Source: Gammaproteobacteria bacterium (lineage in GTDB: Bacteria; Pseudomonadota; Gammaproteobacteria; Ga0077554; Ga007554). From it: a stretch of 57,681 bases of DNA. Positions 44,550 through 52,203 of the stretch are shown piece after piece (the first letter of the stretch is position 1; the number at the start of each line of letters is the position of its first letter). The notes beneath the pieces were generated by a model that did not search any database, was not told the origin of the DNA, and saw only the letters and a list, made by a program, of their open reading frames with translations. Both the position numbers and the translations under genes were made by a program. The stretch is taken from positions 1-57,681 of the forward strand of contig JAKFXX010000014.1 in assembly GCA_021731145.1 (NCBI GenBank), given 5' to 3'.

Positions 44550-45587
44550 ATGGATGTAGCAGAATTACTCGCGTTCAGCGTCAAAAACAAGGCCTCCGAC
44601 CTCCATCTCTCGGCGGGGTTGCCGCCCATGATCCGCGTGGATGGCGACGTGCGGCGCATCAATGTTCCGGCGCTGGATCACAAGGCCGTGCAGGGCATGC
44701 TCTACGATATCATGAATGACCGGCAGCGCAAGGACTTCGAAGAGCGTTTCGAAACGGATTTCTCTTTCGAGATCCCTGATCTGGCGCGTTTCCGCGTCAA
44801 CGTATTCAACCATAATCGCGGCGCGGGCGGGGTATTTCGCACCATTCCCTCGACTATCCTGTCGCTTGAGGATTTGGGTTGCCCGGCAGTGTTCAAGGAG
44901 ATTGCCGACAACCCGCGTGGCCTGGTGCTGGTGACTGGGCCGACCGGCTCGGGTAAATCCACCACCCTTGCGGCGATGGTCGACTACAAGAACAATAACG
45001 AATTCGGCCACATCCTCACCATCGAAGACCCCATCGAGTTCGTCCACACCAGCAAAAAGTGCCTGGTCAACCAGCGCGAGGTACACCGCGATACCTTGGG
45101 ATTCAGCGAATCACTGCGCTCCGCGTTGCGTGAAGACCCTGACATTATTCTGGTCGGTGAAATGCGCGACCCGGAAACCATCCGTCTGGCGTTAACGGCG
45201 GCGGAAACCGGCCATCTTGTGTTCGGCACGCTGCACACCAACTCCGCGGCCAAGACCATCGACCGTATCATCGACGTGTTCCCTGCGGCGGAAAAGGACA
45301 TGGTGCGTTCCATGCTCTCGGAATCGTTGCGCGCGGTTATCTCACAGGCATTGCTGAAAAAAGTGGGGGGAGGGCGTGTCGCGGCCCACGAGATCATGAT
45401 CGGCACCCCCGCCATCCGCAACCTGATCCGCGAAAACAAGATACCGCAGATGTACTCCGCCATTCAGACCGGCCAGGCCATCGGCATGCAAACCCTCGAC
45501 CAGACGCTGATCGAGCTGGTGCGCAAGGGTGTCGTCAGTCGTATTGATGCACGGGCACGGGCGGCGAACAAAGAGGCGTTTAAGTAA
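44550..45587 (+). CDS. pilT: Type IV pilus retraction ATPase PilT
   Basis: PilT powers pilus depolymerisation for twitching and DNA uptake. The 345 residues include KASDLHLSAGLPPMIRVDG, Walker A GPTGSGKSTT, the Asp box (ILTIEDPIEF), Walker B (IILVGEMRDPETI), the His box (GHLVFGTLHTNSA) and the PilT-specific AIRNLIRENK. ATG 44550 (MDVAELL) matches the P. aeruginosa start and length (344). It shares the pilT/yggS divergent layout of many gammaproteobacteria. pilU is not adjacent. Confidence 0.97.
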   Translation: MDVAELLAFSVKNKASDLHLSAGLPPMIRVDGDVRRINVPALDHKAVQGMLYDIMNDRQRKDFEERFETDFSFEIPDLARFRVNVFNHNRGAGGVFRTIPSTILSLEDLGCPAVFKEIADNPRGLVLVTGPTGSGKSTTLAAMVDYKNNNEFGHILTIEDPIEFVHTSKKCLVNQREVHRDTLGFSESLRSALREDPDIILVGEMRDPETIRLALTAAETGHLVFGTLHTNSAAKTIDRIIDVFPAAEKDMVRSMLSESLRAVISQALLKKVGGGRVAAHEIMIGTPAIRNLIRENKIPQMYSAIQTGQAIGMQTLDQTLIELVRKGVVSRIDARARAANKEAFK

Positions 45588-45593
45588 ATCGTA

Positions 45594-46364
45594 TCATTCC
45601 GGCACGAAGACTCGTTTTCCGCCTATTGAAAAGCACTGAATGGGATGTCCATAAAGCCGCGCCAGATTCTCTTCTGTAAGGATCTGGGGCAGCTTTCCCT
45701 GCGTAGTTTCCCCTTCCCCGAACAACATTAGGGCGTGATCGCAATAGCGCGCCGTCAGGTTCAGGTCGTGGCCGATTATCAGCAGCGCCTTGCCGCGCTC
45801 GCGGGTTTGGCGGACGAGCAGGTCGAGGATGGTGATCTGGTGATGCAGGTCGAGGTGGTTAGCAGGCTCGTCAAGCAGCAGCAGTTGCGAATCCTGGGTG
45901 AGCAGGGTGGCGATGGCGAGACGCTGCCGTTCGCCGCCGGAAAGTGTGCCGGCCTGACGAGACGCCATGCCATCCATGCCAACGGTGGCGAGGGCCTGCC
46001 GCGCCAGTGTTTGATCTTCTTCACTTTCCCAGTCCCACGCGTTCAGATAAGGGTGCCGTCCGACCAGGGCGGTTTCCAGTACCGTGCTGGGGAACGGGTC
46101 TTCGCTATGCTGAAAGAGCACGCCGATGGATTGAGCGATATGGCGGCGTGACAGATGGGTCAGCGGTTGTTCCTCCAGATAGATTGCCCCGGCATCGGGT
46201 GCGTGCAGACCAGCCAGGGTATGGAGCAGGGTGGTCTTGCCAATACCGTTGCGCCCCAGTATCCCCCAGCACTGGCCGCGCTCGATGGCGAGATTTAATC
46301 CGCGGCAGACACTCTTGTCCGCGATGGAGACTGTCAGGTCATTGGCTGTCAGTAATGCGGGCAT
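45594..46364 (-). CDS. BtuD/FecE-like ABC ATPase
   Basis: The 256-residue ATPase of a vitamin B12 or iron-siderophore importer has Walker A GRNGIGKTTL, signature LSGGERQRLAIA, Walker B LLLLDEPANHLD and switch IIGHDLNLTARYCDH. ATG 46364 overlaps the stop of the permease gene (ATGA), so the two form a unit. The periplasmic binding protein is not encoded nearby, and no cobalamin riboswitch was recognised upstream, so the substrate is open. Confidence 0.88.
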   Translation of the reverse strand: MPALLTANDLTVSIADKSVCRGLNLAIERGQCWGILGRNGIGKTTLLHTLAGLHAPDAGAIYLEEQPLTHLSRRHIAQSIGVLFQHSEDPFPSTVLETALVGRHPYLNAWDWESEEDQTLARQALATVGMDGMASRQAGTLSGGERQRLAIATLLTQDSQLLLLDEPANHLDLHHQITILDLLVRQTRERGKALLIIGHDLNLTARYCDHALMLFGEGETTQGKLPQILTEENLARLYGHPIQCFSIGGKRVFVPE

Positions 46365-47329
46365 CAGCGGTGACTGCGCTGGAGAAGGTAGAGAAATACC
46401 GGCACACCCAACAGCGCCGTAATCACGCCCACTGGCAGTTGCTGCGGGGCTGCCACGGTGCGTGCCAGGGTGTCTGCGACCGTCAGCAGGCTGCCGCCGA
46501 GCAGCGCGGCAGCGGGGAGCAGCAGGCGCTGGTCATTGCCGATGATCAGGCGTAGCAGGTGCGGTACAACCAGGCCGACAAAGCCGACGCTGCCCGCCAA
46601 CGTCACCGCCACGGCGGTGAGCAGCGAGGCGATCAGGTAGATCTGCCAACGCAACGGCGCAACCGCCACCCCCAACGCGCCAGCCTGCAACTCGCCGCGT
46701 GCAAGCACGTTGAGATTGCGGGCCAGGGGCAGGCATGCCACCACACCCAGCGCCAGCACCATCAGTCCCGGCCACGGGTCATCGGCGTGGCTGAGGTCGC
46801 CCATCAACCAGAACAGCATGCCGCGCAACTGGGCATCGGGGCTGATGGCGAGGATAAAGCTGATCACCGCGCCCCAGCCTGCGGCACAGACTACGCCTGT
46901 CAAAAGCAGGCGGGATGAAGTCCAACTGCCGTGACCATGCGCCAGCGTGAACACCAGCAGCATGGACAGCAGGGCACCGCCAAAGGCGCTGCCGGTGAGC
47001 CAAGCGCCACCTGCGCCCAACAACATTGAGAGCAGTGCGCCCACGGCTGCGCCGCCGGAGATGCCCAGGATGTAAGGGTCGGCCAGCGGATTGCGCAACA
47101 GCACTTGCATCAAGGCGCCAGCCAGCGCCAGCAGGCCGCCGGTGGCGAACGCGGAAGCCGCGCGCGGCAGGCGCAGATCCAGCACCAGGCTGCGGTTCAA
47201 TCCGCCCTCGCCATTGAGCACCGCCCACAGCTCCGGCCAGCGTATCGTCACGCTGCCGAACGCCAGCGCGAGGATCAGGCTTGCCACGGACATCATGAGC
47301 AGGCTGGGCAGGAGGACGCGTTTTCGCAT
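46364..47329 (-). CDS. BtuC/FecCD-family ABC permease
   Basis: The 321-residue inner-membrane permease has about nine to ten helices. FecCD family markers are DLRLPRAASAFATGGLLALAG, NPLADPYILGISGGAAVGAL and GSVGFVGLVVPHLLRLIIGND. ATG 47329 has AAAGG 5 nt upstream; a TTG at 47344 overlapping the HAD stop lacks an SD. It pairs with the ATPase gene that follows. Confidence 0.88.
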   Translation of the reverse strand: MRKRVLLPSLLMMSVASLILALAFGSVTIRWPELWAVLNGEGGLNRSLVLDLRLPRAASAFATGGLLALAGALMQVLLRNPLADPYILGISGGAAVGALLSMLLGAGGAWLTGSAFGGALLSMLLVFTLAHGHGSWTSSRLLLTGVVCAAGWGAVISFILAISPDAQLRGMLFWLMGDLSHADDPWPGLMVLALGVVACLPLARNLNVLARGELQAGALGVAVAPLRWQIYLIASLLTAVAVTLAGSVGFVGLVVPHLLRLIIGNDQRLLLPAAALLGGSLLTVADTLARTVAAPQQLPVGVITALLGVPVFLYLLQRSHR

Positions 47330-47340
47330 CAAAACCTTTT

Positions 47341-48024
47341 TCAAAGGGGGGATGATTCTGCTTTGCTGGATGCTCTAAGGCTGATGATCGGCCATCCTCT
47401 CATCCGGGCGTGGTCGGCCAGGGTGTCATCCGGATCGACCGCCACGGGGTGGGTGACCATCTCCAGCAGCGGCAGGTCGTTTAACGAGTCGCTGTAAAAC
47501 CAGCTCGATGCCAGATTTATGCCGTTGCTTTTCAACCAGTTTTCCAGGCATTTCACTTTGCCTTCGCGGAAGCTGGGAACGCCGGTCACGTTGCCGGTAT
47601 AGCGTCCATTCAGCATCTCAGGTTCCGTGGCGATAAGATGATCCACGTTCAGCGCAGCGGCGATAAGCTCCGTGACAAAACGATTCGTGGCAGTAATTAT
47701 CAACAGCAAGTGGCCCTGTGCGCGGTGTTTTTCCAACAGGTCGCGCGCCGCCGGGAGCATGATGGGCGCTATTTTTTCCTGCATGAAGGCGTCGCGCCAG
47801 ATGCGCAGGCTTGCAACGTCGTGCTCCGCCAAGGGGCGTAATGAAAAACGCAGAAACTCGTGGATATCCAGCGTACCCACTTTGTATTCTTCATAGAAAC
47901 GCTGGTTTTCACGCTCATAGTGTTCACCATCGACGATATTCTGTTCAACCAGAAAACGCCCCCACAGGTAATCACTGTCGCCGCCCAGCAGGGTATTGTC
48001 GAGGTCAAAAATCGCAAGATTCAA
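47341..48024 (-). CDS. HAD-IB family phosphatase (SerB-like)
   Basis: The 227-residue hydrolase has HAD motif I LAIFDLDNTLLGGDSD, motif II near LLIITATNRFVTE, the conserved Lys in SFREGKVKCLENWL and motif III FYSDSLNDLPLLEMV. HAD-IB members include phosphoserine phosphatase; the substrate here is not known. TTG 48024 was chosen because GGAG lies 8 nt upstream and the longer frame adds 35 unrelated residues. It ends 11 bp before the BtuC-like start, probably in one operon. Confidence 0.85.
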   Translation of the reverse strand: MNLAIFDLDNTLLGGDSDYLWGRFLVEQNIVDGEHYERENQRFYEEYKVGTLDIHEFLRFSLRPLAEHDVASLRIWRDAFMQEKIAPIMLPAARDLLEKHRAQGHLLLIITATNRFVTELIAAALNVDHLIATEPEMLNGRYTGNVTGVPSFREGKVKCLENWLKSNGINLASSWFYSDSLNDLPLLEMVTHPVAVDPDDTLADHARMRGWPIISLRASSKAESSPL

Positions 48025-48219
48025 AACGGGTGCTCCAATATTGTTTGGGGATGGTGAAGCAAAAGCATAGAGGGGAAAGTTGAACAGGTAAAGCGCGCGT
48101 TGAAACTCGCGGCATGCGACGTTTTCCACAATCCTTCGGCACCGCGATTTCGCATTTGCGGAAGAGCATGGATTTGTGGAACAATGCGGTTAAGTTAGTT
48201 ATTTTAAAGCGGCGCGCAA

Positions 48220-48762
48220 GTGATTGATGCAGATGGTTACAGACCCAATGTAGGGATCATCGTCAGCAACCTGTCCGGCCGGGTGTTCTGGGCCCGGCGC
48301 ATCGGTCAGGATGCTTGGCAATTCCCGCAAGGCGGCATCCGGGGGCACGAGTCCCCGGAGGAGGCGATGTATCGTGAATTGTACGAGGAGATCGGCCTGC
48401 ACGCCACCGATGTGGCGATTATTGGTCACACCCGTGGCTGGCTGCGCTACCGCCTGCCCCACAAGCTGGTGCGCCATGGCTGCAAGCCATTGTGCATCGG
48501 CCAAAAACAGGTATGGTATATGCTGCGCCTTACCAGCGACGAGAGCTGCATAGGGTTGGACCGCAGCGACAAGCCGGAGTTTGATTGCTGGCGCTGGGTA
48601 AACTACTGGTATCCGCTGCGGGAGATCGTGTCATTCAAACGCCGTGTCTATCAGCGTGCCCTGTGCGAACTGGCACCTTTGCTCAAGCAGCAGAATCAGC
48701 GCAAAGAGCCGTACCGGCCACTGATATTGGAAAGCAGCATGCAACACAAAGCGGAGCGTTGA
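48220..48762 (+). CDS. rppH: RNA pyrophosphohydrolase RppH
   Basis: RppH removes pyrophosphate from mRNA 5' ends and starts RNA decay. The 180 residues start [20 protein letters not shown]. They carry the Nudix box [20 protein letters not shown], followed by IG, and the family segment [19 protein letters not shown]. The start is GTG 48220. It is followed by ptsP, the arrangement known from E. coli. Confidence 0.96.
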   Translation: MIDADGYRPNVGIIVSNLSGRVFWARRIGQDAWQFPQGGIRGHESPEEAMYRELYEEIGLHATDVAIIGHTRGWLRYRLPHKLVRHGCKPLCIGQKQVWYMLRLTSDESCIGLDRSDKPEFDCWRWVNYWYPLREIVSFKRRVYQRALCELAPLLKQQNQRKEPYRPLILESSMQHKAER

Positions 48763-48810
48763 CCAGCCCCGCAGTCGCAACCCTAAAAGGCGCTCACAGC
48801 TCAACCCACC

Positions 48811-51144
48811 ATGCTCGACATCCTGCGCCGCATTATCCAAGAGGTCAACTCCGCCCAGAATCTGGGGCAGGCGCTCGCCATTATCGTCAAACGCGTCAAG
48901 CAAGAGATGGTCGTCGAGGTTTGCTCGGTATATTTAGCCGACCCTGACACGGAGCACTACGTGCTGATGGCCAGCGACGGGCTTAATCAAGCCGCCATCG
49001 GCGTGGTGCGTCTGGCGCCGGGTGAGGGGATCATCAGCGTAGTTGCAGAGACCGCTGAGCCACTTAATCTTGACAGCGCCACCGGCCATCCACGTTACCG
49101 TTTCATCGCCGAGACCGGGGAGGAGCACTATCATGCCTTCCTCGGTGTGCCGATCATCCATCATCGCAGGGTATTGGGCGTGCTCGTGGTGCGTCAGTTT
49201 GCTCGCCGTCGCTTCGGGGAAGACGAGGTCGCCTTTCTGGTGACTGTCGCGGCCCAGCTTTCTGGGGCTATCGCCCATGCGCAGGCGAGCGGCGGGATCG
49301 ACGGCCTGAATGGTAGCGCCGCGCATGAGCTGCGCCCCATCGATGGCCTGCCGGGCGCGCCGGGCGTGGCCATAGGCACGGCGATGGTCGTCTATCCCGC
49401 TGCGGATCTGGACGCCGTGCCGGATCGAAAAATCACCAATATTGACGCCGAGGTGACCGCCTTCATGGCGGCAGTTGAAGCGGTACGGGCCGACATCCAG
49501 GCGCTCAGCGAGCGCCTCAGCCCGCTACTGCAGGCCGAAGACCGCGCGTTGTTTGATGCCTACCGACTTATGCTGGGCAGCGACAGCCTGGTGGAAAACA
49601 CGGTGCAGCGCATCCGCGCGGGGAGTTGGGCTTCCGGCGCCCTGCGTGAAACGGTCAACGAACACGCGCGCATCTTCGATGAAATGGATGACCCCTACAT
49701 CCGCGAACGCGCCGAAGATATCCGCGACCTGGGGCGGCGCATTCTGGTATGTCTGCAAAGCGGCAAGCGCAGCCAGCCGCCTTATCCGCTCAGGACTATC
49801 CTGGTGGGTGAAGAGATTACCGCCACCCTGCTTGCCGAAGTGCCCCACGAGCGGCTGGTCGGCGTGATATCGGCACGCGGCTCCAGTTCCTCGCATGTCG
49901 CCATTCTTGCGCGTGCGATGGGCATCCCCGCCGTAGTGGGCGCGAACGATCTGCCCGTGGCGCGCATGGACGGGCAGGAAATGATCGTCGATGGTCATAT
50001 GGGCAGGGTGTATGTAAAGCCCACCGCCAGCCTGCGCGTGGAATACGCCCGTCTGGAGCGCGAAGAGGCGGAGATCGCCGCCGGTCTTGCGGAATTGCGC
50101 GACCTTCCCGCCGTAACTCTGGACGGCATCCATGTTCCCCTGTATGCCAACACCGGATTGCTGTCGGATGTCGCCTCGTCGCTCAACAGCGGCGCGGAGG
50201 GTATCGGCCTGTACCGTACAGAAATCCCCTTCATGATCCGCCAACGCTTTCCCAGCGAGGAGGAGCAGAGCCGGGTCTACCGCCAGGTGCTGGAGGCCTA
50301 CGCCCCCCGTCCCGTGACGTTGCGCACATTGGATGTGGGCGGTGACAAGGATTTGCCCTATTTCCCCATCACCGAAGACAACCCCTTCCTCGGCTGGCGC
50401 GGCATCCGTATCACCCTTGACCATCCCGAAATCTTTATCGTACAACTGCGCGCCATGTTGCGTGCCAGCTCGGGGTTAAACAACCTGCACGTGCTGTTGC
50501 CCATGATTAGCGGCGTCACCGAAATCGACGAGGCACAGAGACTGCTGGACCGTGCCTACCGGGAATTGGTCGAGGCTGGGGAAACCATCGTGCGGCCCCG
50601 TGTCGGCGCGATGGTAGAGGTGCCCTCTGCGGTGTACCAGACCGAGGCTCTGGCGCGGCGCGTGGATTTCCTCTCGGTCGGCACCAACGACCTCACCCAG
50701 TATCTTCTTGCCGTGGACCGCAATAACGCCCGCGTCGCAAATCTTTACGATTCGCTGCACCCCGCCGTGCTGCGCGCCCTCATGCAAGTGGTCGACGGCG
50801 CGCACCGGCAAGGCAAACCTGTCAGCGTATGCGGAGAAATGGCCGGCGATCCGGCAGCGGCGCTGCTGCTGTTGGGCATGGGCATCGACAGCCTGAGCAT
50901 GAGCGCCGCCAGTCTGCCGCGTATCAAATGGGTAATACGCAACATCAGCCGCGTCCAAGCGCGTGAAATTCTTGAAGGCGCGCTTACCCTGGAAGATCCC
51001 GCCTCCATCCGCGCTTGCCTCAATGCCTGCTTGGAAGAGGCGGGGCTTGGTGGCTTGGTAAGAGGCGGCGCGCCGTCCGCAAAGCATGTCTTGCCTTGCA
51101 AGGCAAAGGTGGCGGGCGGGTCTTCGCAAGAAGTGGTCGTATAA
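48811..51144 (+). CDS. ptsP: PEP-protein phosphotransferase PtsP (EI-Ntr)
   Basis: PtsP is the first kinase of the nitrogen phosphotransferase system, passing phosphate from PEP to NPr. The 777 residues contain a GAF domain (about 1-165; VCSVYLADPDTEHYVLMASD, AFLGVPIIHHRRVLGVLVV), the phospho-His domain with H362 (GSSSSHVAILARAMGIPAVV), and the PEP-binding barrel (GIGLYRTEIPFM, VDFLSVGTNDLTQYLLAVDR, catalytic C674 in VCGEMAGDP). All key residues are present. It is probably co-transcribed with rppH. Confidence 0.97.
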   Translation: MLDILRRIIQEVNSAQNLGQALAIIVKRVKQEMVVEVCSVYLADPDTEHYVLMASDGLNQAAIGVVRLAPGEGIISVVAETAEPLNLDSATGHPRYRFIAETGEEHYHAFLGVPIIHHRRVLGVLVVRQFARRRFGEDEVAFLVTVAAQLSGAIAHAQASGGIDGLNGSAAHELRPIDGLPGAPGVAIGTAMVVYPAADLDAVPDRKITNIDAEVTAFMAAVEAVRADIQALSERLSPLLQAEDRALFDAYRLMLGSDSLVENTVQRIRAGSWASGALRETVNEHARIFDEMDDPYIRERAEDIRDLGRRILVCLQSGKRSQPPYPLRTILVGEEITATLLAEVPHERLVGVISARGSSSSHVAILARAMGIPAVVGANDLPVARMDGQEMIVDGHMGRVYVKPTASLRVEYARLEREEAEIAAGLAELRDLPAVTLDGIHVPLYANTGLLSDVASSLNSGAEGIGLYRTEIPFMIRQRFPSEEEQSRVYRQVLEAYAPRPVTLRTLDVGGDKDLPYFPITEDNPFLGWRGIRITLDHPEIFIVQLRAMLRASSGLNNLHVLLPMISGVTEIDEAQRLLDRAYRELVEAGETIVRPRVGAMVEVPSAVYQTEALARRVDFLSVGTNDLTQYLLAVDRNNARVANLYDSLHPAVLRALMQVVDGAHRQGKPVSVCGEMAGDPAAALLLLGMGIDSLSMSAASLPRIKWVIRNISRVQAREILEGALTLEDPASIRACLNACLEEAGLGGLVRGGAPSAKHVLPCKAKVAGGSSQEVVV

Positions 51145-51176
51145 TTAAATCCAGCTAACATAAAGAGGGATCTAAC

Positions 51177-51638
51177 ATGAAAATGACACATCGAATACTA
51201 CCCGTTGTAATGGCCGCAACATTATTAGTACCGTTTGCGGTGTCCGCAGAACCCGATAAGCATGGAGCACAGGGCGCCAGCGCCGATGCGCACAATGAAA
51301 AGGCACACAAGTCTGCCCATCATTTTACTGACCATTGGGCAAAAACATTGAACGACGATCAAAAAGCGCGCGTGGATATGATGCACCTCAAGCTTGATCG
51401 CGAACTCGTTGTGTTGAAGGCGCAGGAGGAGTTAGTGCAAAAAGAGATTAATGCCTCGGTGGCACGGGATAATGCAGACACAAACGCGATTCAGGCCAAG
51501 CTCGATGAGCTGATGGGCATAAAAAAACAGATCCTGCGTTCCCGGTATGCACATATTCTGGAAATGCGCGCAATACTAACGCCAGCACAACGCATCTCAT
51601 ACGACATGGGGACGCTTGAGTTTAGTGGTGTTAAGTGA
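51177..51638 (+). CDS. Periplasmic Spy/CpxP-like protein
   Basis: The 153-residue protein has a signal peptide (ILPVVMAATLLVPFAVSAEP), a His-rich mature N-terminus (HNEKAHKSAHHFTDHW) that could bind metal, and long amphipathic helices ending in ILTPAQRISYDM, an LTxxQ-type motif. This fits the Spy/CpxP/ZraP group of envelope chaperones and metal sensors. SD GAGGGA precedes ATG. It stands alone downstream of ptsP. Confidence 0.7.
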   Translation: MKMTHRILPVVMAATLLVPFAVSAEPDKHGAQGASADAHNEKAHKSAHHFTDHWAKTLNDDQKARVDMMHLKLDRELVVLKAQEELVQKEINASVARDNADTNAIQAKLDELMGIKKQILRSRYAHILEMRAILTPAQRISYDMGTLEFSGVK

Positions 51639-51765
51639 TTTTTGGCGGGGGGCTTGATTTGTAGTCCTGAACTGTAATGAAGGAAGCGAGCAAACTTACG
51701 CGCGACCTTGAAATAAGGTTCTTAAATCAATGCCGTGGCAATGTGGTTTCGATAAGGAGCAGAGC

Positions 51766-51966
51766 ATGGGACAACTGAATCGCATCACCCAGCAGCCCGA
51801 TGTGATGGGCGGCAAGGCGTGCATCCGCGGCATGCGCGTTACGGTCGGCATGGTCGTGGGTCAGATTGGTGCCGGCCACAGCATTGATGAAGTTCTGGCC
51901 GACTACCCCTACCTCGAACGTGAGGACATCATGCAGGCGCTTCGCTACCCCGCATGGCGGGCCTGA
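51766..51966 (+). CDS. DUF433 antitoxin-like protein
   Basis: The 66-residue protein matches the DUF433 family (RITQQPDVMGGKACIRGMRV, TVGMVVGQIGAGHS, DYPYLEREDIMQAL), small DNA-binding proteins usually paired with a DUF5615 PIN-like toxin. ATG 51766 follows AAGGAG. The partner gene directly downstream is gutted, so this is probably an orphan antitoxin. It opens the accessory island before clpB. Confidence 0.78.
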   Translation: MGQLNRITQQPDVMGGKACIRGMRVTVGMVVGQIGAGHSIDEVLADYPYLEREDIMQALRYPAWRA

Positions 51967-52144
51967 CTCGGAGATCATGGCCTACGCCAGTGCGAACGAC
52001 TACGTGGTATTCACCCACGATCTGGATTTCAGCGTGATCCTCGCCGCTACCCGCAGTGAGAAGCCCAGCGTATTGCAAATCCGTGCCGAGGACGTCAGTC
52101 CGGAGGTGGTGATCAGCAAACAGGTCATCGCCACAGCATCTTGA
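51965..52144 (+). pseudogene. DUF5615 (PIN-like) toxin, N-terminal part lost
   Basis: In the frame next to the DUF433 stop, a segment reads DSEIMAYASANDYVVFTHDL, then DFSVILAATRSEKPSVLQIR and on to TGA 52144. This is the C-terminal two-thirds of a DUF5615 protein. The usual start with its first catalytic acidic residue (LLDENLP-like) is missing, and no start codon with an SD precedes it. A deletion between the two genes appears to have removed the toxin start. Confidence 0.7.
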
Positions 52145-52203
52145 CTGGGAATAGTAAATGGCATATTGTCCGCATAATTTCCCAGATAATTCCAAGATAA
52201 TAA

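Noticed and set aside
46364-48024. Cobalamin riboswitch for the BtuCD-like transporter
   Set aside because: The permease follows a HAD gene with an 11-bp gap, and the region upstream of that gene showed no B12-box-like segment.
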